From Deltaproteobacteria bacterium (GTDB taxonomy: Bacteria; UBA10199; GCA-002796325; JACPFF01): a DNA stretch of 64,000 nt. The position numbers and the translations under genes are program-made. The DNA is taken from NCBI GenBank assembly GCA_016210045.1, contig JACQUX010000029.1, positions 1 to 64,000 of the forward strand, given 5' to 3'. Of the stretch, positions 10,184 through 18,932 are shown in pieces (the stretch's first letter is position 1; every line of letters starts with the position of its first letter). The notes beneath the pieces were generated by a model. That model was not told the origin of the DNA and searched no databases. It was given only the letters and a program-made list of their open reading frames with translations.

Positions 10184-10435
10184 TCAGTAAATAGCCGGGA
10201 CATCGTAGACATCTCGCAAGACCTGTGCGGTCGTGATGCCATCGCCGCGGTCTCGCAACATAATATCCATCAACACGACGTCTGGCGATTGTACGGCCGC
10301 TTGTTCCATCGCCTCAGCCTGCGTGGCTGCAGTGCCGACAACCGTATACCCGGATCGCCGGAGTCGATTCTTGATATCGAGCGCTACCACCGCCTCGTCT
10401 TCGACCACTAATACCCGTGCGTGTTGAGTGTGCAT
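10184..10435 (-). pseudogene. Response-regulator receiver domain, truncated
   Basis: 83-aa CheY-like receiver starting MHTQHARVLVVEDEAVV with phospho-acceptor Asp57 in VVLMDIML. A good ribosome site (GGAGGTGTC) precedes ATG 10435. It stops at VYDVPAIY, just where a receiver should continue LTAYADE... to GYLLKP. The missing block, including the conserved Thr/Ser and helix 4, is gone. The rest (GYLLKPF) continues in another frame into the kinase at 9342-10157. CGGCTATTTA occurs at the junction and can be read both as the end of VPAIY and as GYLL, which points to deletion between short direct repeats. It is probably non-functional as a receiver. Confidence 0.75.
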
Positions 10436-10458
10436 GACACCTCCGTTGTGTTGTGGTG

Positions 10459-11169
10459 CTACGCGGCGGATTCCGTTGCGAATTCCGCCTCTCGTCGTCG
10501 CCCCGCTTGTTTGGGCACGGACACAAGGACCGTAGTCCCCTCGTAGCTCCGTCGTTCCACACGCCCGGCCAACTGCATGACCAGGGCTTCGACTAATTGC
10601 CAGCCGACCGATGTCGCGCTCCCATCCGCAACATGGTCGTTTCCCACGCCGTCGTCGCGGACGGTCAGGTGATAGTCATACGCATCGTCCTCCACTCGAA
10701 CCTGGATCGTCCCCCAACGCCCCTCCGGAAAGGCATGCGTCAGGGCATTGGTAATCAATTCATTGAGAATAATACTCACCGACACCCCGGTATCCATATC
10801 GACATAGTGTTGCCCCGCACTGATTCGCAGCTCAATATGCCGTTCCGCCGCGCCATACGTATGCATCAAATGCGCACACAGTTTTTGCACATAGGCTCCC
10901 AAATTAATCACGCCCGCACTGGCGGCATTGATTAATTGTTCATGCACAAACGCAATCGATTGGATGCGATTTTGGCTCTCCATCAAGACCCGCGCCAATT
11001 TCGGATCGGCCGCATCCGCCGGAAGATTGAGCAGGCTGCTGATGATCTGCAGATTATTTTTCACCCGATGATGCACTTCGCGAAGCAAGAGTTCCTTTTC
11101 CTCCAACGCAGCGCGGAGCAACGCTCGATCGCGCGTCAGATCTTGTCGTAATCCGTGCTGCTCATTCAT
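10459..11169 (-). CDS. HisKA_2-type histidine kinase
   Basis: 236 aa. The block [20 protein letters not shown] (His34) is the HisKA_2 dimerisation/phospho-acceptor motif. [12 protein letters not shown] and DDGVGN follow as the ATP-binding N and G boxes. Start at ATG 11169 (MNEQHGL), overlapping the stop of the upstream membrane sensor by a few bases (ATGAATGA). It probably phosphorylates the receiver encoded 23 bp downstream. In most relatives a MASE1 sensor and kinase are one polypeptide, so the split from 11162-11989 may be a frameshift or small deletion. Confidence 0.83.
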   Translation of the reverse strand: MNEQHGLRQDLTRDRALLRAALEEKELLLREVHHRVKNNLQIISSLLNLPADAADPKLARVLMESQNRIQSIAFVHEQLINAASAGVINLGAYVQKLCAHLMHTYGAAERHIELRISAGQHYVDMDTGVSVSIILNELITNALTHAFPEGRWGTIQVRVEDDAYDYHLTVRDDGVGNDHVADGSATSVGWQLVEALVMQLAGRVERRSYEGTTVLVSVPKQAGRRREAEFATESAA

Positions 11170-11989
11170 GATGGCCGACGCCACCAAAGGAGGCGTTGTG
11201 GTCACCGGCCTGAAACGACCCCAACTCAAGCGTTGCCGCATCGACTGCAAAAAGCATCACGGCGATCAACGCGAGGGTGGCGGCGCGGCGCCCGAAACGA
11301 AACAACGCCCAGAGAAAAATCGGCATGCAGAGATACGGTTGCAAATACGGTACATAGGGAGGGCGAATAATCCGCAGGCCAAACACATACGCACTGACGA
11401 CAAAGAGGAGGAGAAACATGATCGCCCCCTCCAGCGAACTGGCACGACCCCAGCGGATGTCGGGCCGGCGCGCCCAATAAAGAATGAATGGCGCAACGAT
11501 CAGCGCACCGGTCGCATCGCCCAACCACCACGTCATCCAAATGGGCCCCAAATCGGCCCACACCGCCACACCGCCGAGGATTAAGGACAACACGCCGCGC
11601 GTCGCACTGATCATGGTGCAGAGGAGCGCGGCGAACAGGAAAAAACGAACAGTCGAGGCCAAATGATCAAAGGCGTATTGCGCATGCGCGTAGCGACGGA
11701 CCAGCCACGCGCCGATCAACGCCTCCAGCGTATTCCCGATTGCGATCCCGAGCGACGTCCAGAGCGTACCGGCCGTCGTCACATTGACACAAAGCGCTCC
11801 GATAAAAATGGCCGGCCACACCCGCGGTCCCTTCAACAGCACCGCCGCCAGTGCAATGCCGGTGGGCGGCCAGATCGCCGTGGCGCTGGGATGGATATGG
11901 GCAAAATACAGTCCGAGCTTTCCGGCGGCAAAATAGACCAGGCAAATGGCAAGCAACAACGCCAGATCTTTCATCCGCTGCCAAACCAT
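11162..11989 (-). CDS. MASE1-domain integral membrane sensor
   Basis: 275 aa with about eight hydrophobic segments. Signature stretches [20 protein letters not shown] and [12 protein letters not shown] near the N-terminus, and later [13 protein letters not shown], are typical of MASE1, a membrane sensory domain placed before kinases and cyclases. It ends abruptly after [13 protein letters not shown]. Related proteins usually continue through another membrane helix into a kinase; here the kinase begins in a different frame 8 bases upstream of the stop. It may still function as a separate coupled subunit, or it is a broken MASE1-HisKA_2 kinase. Confidence 0.85.
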   Translation of the reverse strand: MVWQRMKDLALLLAICLVYFAAGKLGLYFAHIHPSATAIWPPTGIALAAVLLKGPRVWPAIFIGALCVNVTTAGTLWTSLGIAIGNTLEALIGAWLVRRYAHAQYAFDHLASTVRFFLFAALLCTMISATRGVLSLILGGVAVWADLGPIWMTWWLGDATGALIVAPFILYWARRPDIRWGRASSLEGAIMFLLLFVVSAYVFGLRIIRPPYVPYLQPYLCMPIFLWALFRFGRRAATLALIAVMLFAVDAATLELGSFQAGDHNASFGGVGHHE

Positions 11990-12445
11990 ACACGGAACCC
12001 CCGCCCAGACGACAGATCCAGACCACCCTGCTGGGTTTCGTTGCGCAGATTAAATTATCGGAGAATGGGTTCAGCATAGGACATGGCTCCACGTCTTGTC
12101 ACGCGACTTTTCCTCCAAGCCGAACGCACCAAGAATTTCCGGGAGTTGTCGACACTTCACACAACCGACACCACCCAAAACGGTCATGAGTAGATCCCCG
12201 AAAACCAGACGGAGCAAACCTAATCCGACTTCAATTCAGGGACTTCCGATGCTCCGTGCCTGAAGAATGGGTTACTCCGTCTGCAGAATTGTCTGCGGAA
12301 TTGACTCCGTCTGGCTGGGGGAAACTGGGGGATCTATGGATGAGTGACCAGCCGATAGGGACACTATACGACAACCGCTTGACAGAGCGGCACCGGATGA
12401 TGGAGAGACGGCCCACTATCCACCCTGGGGGGCACGGAGGTTACG
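11990..12445. other. Intergenic region, divergent, with repeats
   Basis: 456 bp between divergent genes. It holds repeat copy B (12201-12251) and two CTCCGTCTG motifs at 12275 and 12305. No ORF I would trust. It should contain promoters for both directions, but I see no clear -35/-10 pair. Confidence 0.5.
12201..12251. repeat. Intergenic repeat copy B (pair of 3701-3751)
   Basis: First 19 bases AAAACCAGACGGAGCAAAC are identical to copy A and most of the following 31 also match (CAATTCAG, GACTT, CGAT blocks). Unlike copy A, the inner hairpin is imperfect here. Confidence 0.7.
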
Positions 12446-13996
12446 ATGGGTCGCTATTCTCTCAACGTCGCAGTCCCGGGGAATCCACAGATTACGCTCC
12501 ACAATCACATCGACGCCGACAACTCAGACTTTGCGCTGTGTCCCAGTGGACGTCCGGGCGATACGGACGATCTCGTGATTGTGCAAGCGGCGAACGGCAA
12601 GACCGAATATCTCTGTGCCGATCGGGCCCAAGCCTATCTCGAACCACTCGGGCTCTGGCCGCTCACCGGACCCTGGCACCAAGTCACCGCACAACTGAGC
12701 GCCATGAAGACAGAGCAGCGCATTGGGCGGCTGGAAGATCCGGACTGCCCGGCCTCCGTACGGATCGGCGTGTTGGAGGAATTGCGAGACACCTGGGATT
12801 CGCTGACACCGGCACTCCAACAGCACGCGCTGGATGCCGCGTTGCCGTATCTGTTGCACGAAAATCAATCTGTACGGCTGGCCGTAGCACAATGGGTGGC
12901 CCCCTACAGTGCCGATCCGGAGGTGATGAACCAACTGGGCCAGGCATTGCTGCTGACGGACTCCAATGACATACGACTGCAAGACATTTTCCTGGCGATC
13001 GAACAAACACCGCAGTGCTTAACTGAAGCGGCCGAAGGGGCTCTGCGCGCCTACTATGAACGGGTGTCCGGCCAAGATCCACAACGTCGGACGCTCTTGC
13101 GGCTCCTTCGTCAGAAAGGAACTGGGGCCACAGCAACGATCAGTCTCTTTGAACAAACGGCGCGCCAAGGGACCGATCCACTCGCGGAGGAGGCGCTCGC
13201 AGCATTGCAGCAAACGGCACCGGAGACCTGGAAGGCAGTCCTCGCGGCCCGCGCGGTCGATCCTCACCCGTACATTGCCGCTCGTGCCCTCGCGGAGCTC
13301 GCGCCGCTCGATCCGTCAAAGGCCCTCAGTCTGTTCATGACCCAAGGGATCACCCGCTACTCCACTCGGGCGAAGGGCCTGACCAATCAAATGGCTCCGC
13401 TCATGATAGCCATCGAGACCGTCGTGCAGCGCTGCCGCGATCCAGAATCCTGGACCGAAGCCACGCGCACCGCAGTAGCCAAGGAATTGGCGCACATCTT
13501 TGAGCTCGATTTTGCGTATGATCGTTCACTCACTAGTATCGCCATCAGCGCCCTTGACGTGATGTTCCGTTTAGACCCCGCCACGGCAGTACAGTACACA
13601 GCGCCTTTCCTCAACAGTGCAAACGTCGAGTCCAACGGGTATCGCGACTATGCGCTGATGAAGGGCTATACGATCGGGTTTCGTCGACTGGCGCGAATCG
13701 ACCGGGACCACTGGTCCACAACACGCATACAGATTGGACAAGCACTCGCCATGATGATCGTTCAAAAGCGAGGTGACAGCTACTATCGCGCCACCGTGGC
13801 CCGCGCGCTGTGTCTCTCTCCTCACGAGAGCTTCCGCGATCTCATCGAACAGGCGATCGGCGACCGGACCGATTGGTTCGGCCGGAGCAACTCGGACCTG
13901 GTCGACGATCTGCGCGGTGCGATTGCCAAACTCGATGGGAAGAACGCGAGATGTGCAACCAACGAGCTCTTCGAACCATTGCCGACTGGTGAGTAG
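12446..13996 (+). CDS. Helical-repeat protein of unknown function
   Basis: 516 aa, not recognised. Start ATG 12446 has a strong ribosome site (GGAGG, about 5 bases upstream). The first 70 residues look like a small beta-rich head (MGRYSLNVAVPGNPQITLHN). From about residue 85 on, the protein is a run of amphipathic helices (VRIGVLEELRDTWDSLTPAL, SVRLAVAQWVAPYSADPEVM, AARALAELAPLDPSKALSLF) with a HEAT/ARM-like look. No signal peptide, membrane segment or catalytic motif seen. It stands alone, convergent with the DUF192 gene (29 bp between stops). A protein-binding scaffold is a guess. Confidence 0.75.
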   Translation: MGRYSLNVAVPGNPQITLHNHIDADNSDFALCPSGRPGDTDDLVIVQAANGKTEYLCADRAQAYLEPLGLWPLTGPWHQVTAQLSAMKTEQRIGRLEDPDCPASVRIGVLEELRDTWDSLTPALQQHALDAALPYLLHENQSVRLAVAQWVAPYSADPEVMNQLGQALLLTDSNDIRLQDIFLAIEQTPQCLTEAAEGALRAYYERVSGQDPQRRTLLRLLRQKGTGATATISLFEQTARQGTDPLAEEALAALQQTAPETWKAVLAARAVDPHPYIAARALAELAPLDPSKALSLFMTQGITRYSTRAKGLTNQMAPLMIAIETVVQRCRDPESWTEATRTAVAKELAHIFELDFAYDRSLTSIAISALDVMFRLDPATAVQYTAPFLNSANVESNGYRDYALMKGYTIGFRRLARIDRDHWSTTRIQIGQALAMMIVQKRGDSYYRATVARALCLSPHESFRDLIEQAIGDRTDWFGRSNSDLVDDLRGAIAKLDGKNARCATNELFEPLPTGE

Positions 13997-14025
13997 GAGC
14001 CGTGAGGAAAAATTCCCGAGCGTGG

Positions 14026-14409
14026 TCACACGAAATGGCCAGGCAGGTATTCAATGACTGCATCCGCAGGATGCAGCGGACGATCGCAGTGCCAGGGATG
14101 GGCCGGGGTCATCTGATGGAGCGAGCCGATCGGGACATCGGCGCGGAGCCATTGCAGAGTGATTGGGAATTGCATCCCGCGCATCCAGAGCGGCCAACGC
14201 CACGCGAAGGGAAAAATAAACAACATGCCATCGATGTTTGACCATGTCGCCAAACTCGTGCCGGCTAATCCGCGCATCCGCTGGCGCCACGAATGCGCCA
14301 CGGCCAGTCGATAGCCCACGCCACCCACGCACCGCACCACCACGCGATATTGCAACCCACGCACGGTTATTGTGTCCGCAGCCATGCAACACCCATCCCA
14401 CTCCGCCAC
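14026..14409 (-). CDS. DUF192 family protein
   Basis: 127 aa. The pattern RMRGLAG, then GMLFIFPFAWRWPLWMRGM and QFPITLQWL, ending HPADAVIEYLPGHF, matches the DUF192 family, small beta-barrel-like proteins of unknown function. Members are usually exported; here no convincing signal peptide is seen. It is the last gene of the minus-strand Tad locus and directly abuts the gene at 14410, so it is probably co-transcribed. DUF192 proteins often sit near pilus genes, though their role there is unclear. Confidence 0.85.
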   Translation of the reverse strand: MAEWDGCCMAADTITVRGLQYRVVVRCVGGVGYRLAVAHSWRQRMRGLAGTSLATWSNIDGMLFIFPFAWRWPLWMRGMQFPITLQWLRADVPIGSLHQMTPAHPWHCDRPLHPADAVIEYLPGHFV

Positions 14410-15405
14410 TTACGCACTCGTCACGCCCATCACCCAATAGCCGTACACCGTCCCCTCCCCTTCGAGGCGTGCGATCGAGAGCGCGAGGCCGGAGATCGCG
14501 TCGCGCGGTTGATGCAGACTCACCGGTCCCGGTGAGACCACTTGCTCCAGGCCAACGAGCAGCAATTCGCCCCACGGGAGGGCCGCGGCGACATCCACGG
14601 CGTGTAATTGTAAACGAGGTCCGTCGGCCGCAGCATTAAACCACGCGCGCGCTTCGGCGTTCAGCGTAGTGAGGCGGAGTCCGACATCGAACACCAGCAC
14701 GCCGTGCGGCACGATGTCGGCGGCGTGCAACGCCCAGTGCCAGTGGTCCGGCGTGGGCGCCAAATGGGACTGCTGCGATGCACCACGCGCAACATTCGCA
14801 TGGACTGCAGGGGCTCGGCGGCCGTACCACCAACTGCCGGCGCCCACGGCGAGCAACAAATTCAGGATACGCACGACCGAAATTCCACGATCGCCACGCA
14901 CGGCGCGCACGGCAGCGCGCAGATCGTAACAGATTCCGAGTCGTGTACTGCGGAGATCGCGACCGAGACAAAGCGGTGCACGACTCTTGTGGAGCTCATA
15001 TCCATCGGGAGTCGGACGGTTCGCCGACCAGAGCGCATCCCAGAGCCGCGCATCGTGCGGGCCCGTGCGTGTCACTTGGCGCACGGAAGTACCACGCGCG
15101 TCGACGAGCACAGCGGCTGCGACGGCTGGCTCCGCGAGCCACGACACGAGCGGCAGTTGATCGAGGAGACGTTGTGATTGCGCCGTCGCGACCTCGGCGA
15201 CCATCGCTTGAAAATGATATCGTGCCGCACTCTCCGCCGCTTCTGTGGCCCGCGCGCTCGACCACGCGTCGAGCGCCCAAGGGACGAGGCCGCTGGTCAC
15301 GAAGAGCAGGAGAAGCAATGCAAAGTGCACATTACAAAATGCAAAATGCAAAATCTTTCGGAGTCCACGTCGTCCATTTTGGATTTTGCATTTTGATATT
15401 TGCAT
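14410..15405 (-). CDS. Membrane protein with PAS-like C-terminus in the Tad locus
   Basis: 331 aa. Start at ATG 15405 with a good ribosome site (AGGGAAAGG); the much longer frame upstream overlaps tadC and is rejected. The first 30 residues (MQISKCKIQN... KILHFAFCNVHF) are encoded by a TTTTGCATTT-type inverted repeat. A membrane helix (LLLLLFVTSGLVPWALDAW), an extracytoplasmic part with a second helix (VVRILNLLLAVGAGSWWYG) and a C-terminal PAS-like fold (HGVLVFDVGLRLTTLNAEA) follow. No kinase, cyclase or output motif. Being directly downstream of tadC, it may be a pilus-locus sensor or accessory protein. I do not recognise a named family. Confidence 0.7.
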   Translation of the reverse strand: MQISKCKIQNGRRGLRKILHFAFCNVHFALLLLLFVTSGLVPWALDAWSSARATEAAESAARYHFQAMVAEVATAQSQRLLDQLPLVSWLAEPAVAAAVLVDARGTSVRQVTRTGPHDARLWDALWSANRPTPDGYELHKSRAPLCLGRDLRSTRLGICYDLRAAVRAVRGDRGISVVRILNLLLAVGAGSWWYGRRAPAVHANVARGASQQSHLAPTPDHWHWALHAADIVPHGVLVFDVGLRLTTLNAEARAWFNAAADGPRLQLHAVDVAAALPWGELLLVGLEQVVSPGPVSLHQPRDAISGLALSIARLEGEGTVYGYWVMGVTSA

Positions 15406-15410
15406 TTTGC
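15315..15410. repeat. ATTTTGCATTTTG-type inverted repeat
   Basis: The left arm at 15315-15354 contains ACAAAATGCAAAATGCAAAA; the right arm at 15376-15410 contains ATTTTGCATTTTGATATT. The two arms can pair around a loop of about 20 bp. A shorter related block sits at 21329-21360. Almost the whole element is inside the 5' end of the coding region 14410-15405. Confidence 0.75.
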
Positions 15411-15416
15411 CTTTCC

Positions 15417-16313
15417 CTAAAACATCCCCTCCCACCCGTATGTTACGAAACCGGCGATCAGCCCGCCGAGCACGAGGCAGAAATACGCCGGGAGGATGCA
15501 AATGATGGTCGGGAGCAGCAACAGTTGACTCGCCACGGCCCCGCGGCGTTCCGCATGTTGGAAGCGTTCGGTGCGCAACGCGACGGCCTGCGCCTGCAGC
15601 AACTCCGCAATCGGCGTGCCGAGGCGTTGCGCTTGCGCAAGCAACGCCACAAAACGCTCTACGGCGGGCACCGCCGCGCGAACCGCGAAGCCGCGCCAGG
15701 CAGCTGCCTGGCCGACGCCAACCACCAGATCGGCACGCAGTTGGTCGAGCAATCGACGCAGCGGCGAATCGGGCAGCGCCTCGGCGACACGCGCGGTGGC
15801 CGACGTCAGATCGAGACCGGCCGCCACGGCCGTCGCCAAGAGTTCCATGACCATTGGAAGTACACGCTCGATGGAGTGACACCGCGCCAACCAGGCACAG
15901 CGCAACCACACGCCCGGCAACGTCACACCGCAACAGAGGGCCGGGAGAATGCTGCGCGCGCCGAGCGACGTGCAGACGGTGAAGAGGCTTCCGAACAACA
16001 CGACCAGCACGCCGACGCCTGCAACCAGATGTTCACTCCGCCACGCCCGCAGCCCAAGGCCGACGAAGACTTGATCCAGTTGTTGGCGATACACGTCGCA
16101 CCACGGCCGCTGTAACCACGGGCGCAACTGCACCGCCAGCGGCCCGATCAGCACGGCCATCCAGGCTGCGCCGGACGTCGTCATCTGCAAGCGCACGCGC
16201 GCGGCCTGCCGCGCCTGCTGGTCCGCGCCCCATGCCACAAGGACGGCGACGCCCACGCCCAGCGCGCCACAAAAGAGTAGGGCCACCACCACGGTGCCAA
16301 TGGACGCCATCAT
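15417..16313 (-). CDS. tadC: Tad pilus inner-membrane platform protein TadC
   Basis: 298 aa, type II secretion F-domain protein. Membrane helices at the N-terminus (ASIGTVVVALLFCGALGVGV), about residue 90-150, and at the C-terminus (LPTIICILPAYFCLVLGGLI). Cytoplasmic F domain with the ELLATAVAAGLDLTSATARV and RLGTPIAELLQAQA blocks. Pairs with TadB to form the platform for Flp pilus assembly. Start at ATG 16313, giving an ATGA overlap with the tadB stop, so translation is probably coupled. Confidence 0.9.
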   Translation of the reverse strand: MMASIGTVVVALLFCGALGVGVAVLVAWGADQQARQAARVRLQMTTSGAAWMAVLIGPLAVQLRPWLQRPWCDVYRQQLDQVFVGLGLRAWRSEHLVAGVGVLVVLFGSLFTVCTSLGARSILPALCCGVTLPGVWLRCAWLARCHSIERVLPMVMELLATAVAAGLDLTSATARVAEALPDSPLRRLLDQLRADLVVGVGQAAAWRGFAVRAAVPAVERFVALLAQAQRLGTPIAELLQAQAVALRTERFQHAERRGAVASQLLLLPTIICILPAYFCLVLGGLIAGFVTYGWEGMF

Positions 16314-16966
16314 GAAATCTCCACACGCACGATGCGTGAAATCCACAACAGCCCCAACATTTCCAACACCAGCCCGGCACCGAAAAACAGTCGCCCCAAC
16401 GCCGTGGTCCAAAGCGGCGTCACGAATTGCGGCGCAAAGCGCGCTAACACGGCGAGTAGCAGCAGCGGCAGTCCGGCAATGATGAGGCCGCTGACCATCC
16501 CTTGCGTGACCATCACGCGCACCCGCCCCCGCACGCGGGCTCGCTCCCGCATCGTTGCAGCGAGCTGCTGCAACACGGCGATCAGATTGCCGCCCGCCGC
16601 GTGTAGCGCGCCGAGGGCGAAGAGGAGTTGCTCCACGTCGTCGCCACCGATGTCGTCGCGTAAAGTGCGCAGCGCACCGGCGAGCGGCATCCCGAGTTCC
16701 AATTCAGCAGCGACTCGGGCAAAGGCGGGGCGCACAACCGGCGCCCCCTGCGCAGCCACAAACTGCACCGCGTGCGACAACGGCAATCCGGCGCCGAGCG
16801 CGTTTGCGAGCAGCGTCACGGCCTCCGGCATCTCGCGTTGGGCCGCACGCCGCTGGCGATAGATGCGCCCCGCAGCAGTCCGCGGGGCAGCCGCCTCCCT
16901 CTCCCTTTGGGGAGAGGGTTGGGTGAGGGGGAGGACATCTCGCAGATTATTACGCAGTCGGCGCAT
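16310..16966 (-). CDS. tadB: Tad pilus inner-membrane platform protein TadB, short N-terminus
   Basis: 218 aa with the F domain (EMPEAVTLLANALGAGLPLS, then DIGGDDVEQLLFALGALHAA) and C-terminal membrane helices (GMVSGLIIAGLPLLLLAVLA). Typical TadB proteins are nearer 300 aa and start with membrane helices. Here the N-terminus is instead MRRLRNNLRDV followed by a CCCTCTCCC-type palindrome translated as LPLTQPSPQRERE, and the first helices are absent. Either the repeat insertion replaced the N-terminus, or the family is short in this lineage. The start at 16966 overlaps the end of tadZ-tadA by 17 bases. Confidence 0.87.
   Translation of the reverse strand: MRRLRNNLRDVLPLTQPSPQREREAAAPRTAAGRIYRQRRAAQREMPEAVTLLANALGAGLPLSHAVQFVAAQGAPVVRPAFARVAAELELGMPLAGALRTLRDDIGGDDVEQLLFALGALHAAGGNLIAVLQQLAATMRERARVRGRVRVMVTQGMVSGLIIAGLPLLLLAVLARFAPQFVTPLWTTALGRLFFGAGLVLEMLGLLWISRIVRVEIS
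16894..16934. repeat. CCCTCTCCC/GGGAGAGGG palindromic repeat, in tadB
   Basis: CCTCCCTCTCCCTTTGGGG, then AGAGGGTTGGGTGAGGGGGAGG. Self-complementary arms around CTTTGG. One of ten copies in the window; lies about 10 codons after the tadB start. Confidence 0.85.
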
Positions 16967-18932
16967 CGGCGACCTCCTGCAGTTCGACGGTATCGCCCGC
17001 CAAACCGACGACGGCCATCACGTCCGCAACCGCCCGCTCCCCGGTCGCCCGCCGCACCACTTGCACGACGACATCGAGTGCGCCGACAACTTGTTCGTAA
17101 ATGGCGCGCAGCGGCAGATCGACGCCGGCGAAACAGACGAGCGTCGCTAAGCGCGCGATTGCCTCGCGCGGACTGTTCGCGTGGAGTGTGGTGAGAGACC
17201 CATCGTGTCCGGTATTCATCGCTTGCAACATATCGAGCGCCTCGCCGCCGCGACATTCGCCGACAATAATCCGGTCCGGACGCATCCGCAGCGCGGTGCG
17301 CACCAAGTCGCGGATCGTGATCGCGCCCGCCCCTTCCAAATTGGCCGGCCGTGCCTCGAGACGCACGACATGCGGCTGTTGCAACTGCAATTCCGCCGCG
17401 TCTTCGATCGTGATGATTCGTTCGGTCGCGGAGATACAACCGGAGAGGGCATTCAGCAGCGTCGTCTTGCCGCTCCCCGTGCCGCCGACCACGAGGATGT
17501 TTTTCCGCGCCCGCACCAACGCCGCCAACTGTTCCGCACGCTGCGCCGTAACGGCGCCGCGTTCCTGAAGCCGCGCCAATGTCCACGCCGTTGTTCCAAA
17601 GCGACGAATGGTTAGGATCGGGCCATTCAATGCGAGCGGCGCCAGGACAATATTCACACGCGCTCCATCCGACAGCCGCGCATCGACGATTGGCGAGCTC
17701 TCATCCACACGACGTCCCGCGCCGCTGACGATCCGCTCGATCACGCGTTGTAACTGTCCTCGGTGCCGGAAATGCACCGCCGTCCGCGTGAGTCGGCCTT
17801 GCCGCTCCACGTAGACTTCGTTCGGTCCATTGACCATCACCTCCGTGACATCGGGATCGGCGAGCAAGACCTCTAATGGACCGAGCAGTAAGGCTTCATC
17901 GAGGAGTTCAATCAGCAACTGCGTGCGATCCACGGTGGCCGGGAGCGCTGCGGCATGGGCGTCGAGCACGCGGACCATCACGGCCTCCGCGGCGATGCGC
18001 CGTGGGTCCTCGTTGGGCGTGGACATGCACGGTGTTGCTGCTGCGGGCAAGGTAGCGGCGTCCGCTTCTGAAAAAAATTGATCGAGCAAACGATCCTTGA
18101 GCCCATCAAGCGACGGCGGGGCCGCTTCCGTCGAGACAGGCGTCGCAGTCCGTTCGGTGCGCAGTTGCGGGAACAGCTGTTCCGGACGGACGACGTCGGG
18201 GGCCAACGGCGCCACGGCGACCCAGCGATCGCAACCTTCGCGCAATGCGTACACCCATCCGGGCGATGGTCGACGCATCGCCAGTGGCAGTCCTTCGGCG
18301 GTGGCCGCAGCGGCCAATGGCTCGTCAGGGAGCGCGAACACGAGAGGATGGCCGAGCCGTTCCGCTGCGGTCACGACGGAGATTGGGGCTTGGTCGCCCC
18401 ATCGATTCCCACACACCAATCGGTGCGGCGCCGCAATAAACGCGCGTTGCCAGGCCGCAAGCAGGCGCACGGCGGCATGCAGCGCGCCCGGATCCGGCGT
18501 GACGACGCAGGCCCAGTGCGTAACCCACGGCCACCACGCCGCGATGTCGGGCGTCAGACGACTCCCGGCATCCAGCACGACCGTGGAATATTGTGCGCGC
18601 AACGCCGCCATCGCGCTGGACAGCTGCGTGGTCAGCGCCGCAGTCGGCAGCGCGGTGTCGCACGCCACAGCGCTCAGCGGGCGACTCGGCACGGCCAGAA
18701 ATCCCTCCAGCGCGGCCCCGCGCCAGCGCGTCCACGCGTCGCGTGCAGCGGTCCAGCTGCGCAGCTGGGCCACACCGAGTTGGCTGGCCACGTCGCCGGC
18801 GTGATCGCGGTCGGCGTCGATCAACAGCACGCGTTCCGTGGGATCTTCGGACCAGACAATCCCGAGATTGACTGCCAGCGTCGTGCAGCCGACACCATCT
18901 TTAGCGCCCATCACGCAAACGACGCGGGTCAT
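16950..18932 (-). CDS. TadZ-TadA fusion: MinD/CpaE-like localisation factor plus pilus ATPase
   Basis: 660 aa. Residues 1-240 are a CpaE/TadZ-type MinD-like ATPase: MTRVVCVMGAKDGVGCTTLA is a deviant Walker A with the signature Lys kept but GK replaced by GC, then VLLIDADRDHAGD. Residues about 340-660 are the TadA/CpaF secretion ATPase: Walker A GGTGSGKTT (Lys489), the IITIEDAAELQL Asp box, RPDRIIVGECRGGEALDML Walker B, and TGHDGSLTTLHANSPREA His box. These are normally two proteins; here one frame without a stop links them through a Pro/Thr/Ala-rich segment. It powers Flp pilus assembly and probably positions it. Start ATG 18932 has GGAGG upstream and overlaps the secretin stop (ATGA). Confidence 0.92.
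   Translation of the reverse strand: MTRVVCVMGAKDGVGCTTLAVNLGIVWSEDPTERVLLIDADRDHAGDVASQLGVAQLRSWTAARDAWTRWRGAALEGFLAVPSRPLSAVACDTALPTAALTTQLSSAMAALRAQYSTVVLDAGSRLTPDIAAWWPWVTHWACVVTPDPGALHAAVRLLAAWQRAFIAAPHRLVCGNRWGDQAPISVVTAAERLGHPLVFALPDEPLAAAATAEGLPLAMRRPSPGWVYALREGCDRWVAVAPLAPDVVRPEQLFPQLRTERTATPVSTEAAPPSLDGLKDRLLDQFFSEADAATLPAAATPCMSTPNEDPRRIAAEAVMVRVLDAHAAALPATVDRTQLLIELLDEALLLGPLEVLLADPDVTEVMVNGPNEVYVERQGRLTRTAVHFRHRGQLQRVIERIVSGAGRRVDESSPIVDARLSDGARVNIVLAPLALNGPILTIRRFGTTAWTLARLQERGAVTAQRAEQLAALVRARKNILVVGGTGSGKTTLLNALSGCISATERIITIEDAAELQLQQPHVVRLEARPANLEGAGAITIRDLVRTALRMRPDRIIVGECRGGEALDMLQAMNTGHDGSLTTLHANSPREAIARLATLVCFAGVDLPLRAIYEQVVGALDVVVQVVRRATGERAVADVMAVVGLAGDTVELQEVADAPTA

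Noticed and set aside
15406-15933. N-terminal extension of the minus-strand frame ending at 14410, antisense of nothing but overlapping tadC
   Set aside because: Arg/Ala-rich shadow of tadC in another frame. A good ribosome site and a membrane helix support ATG 15405.
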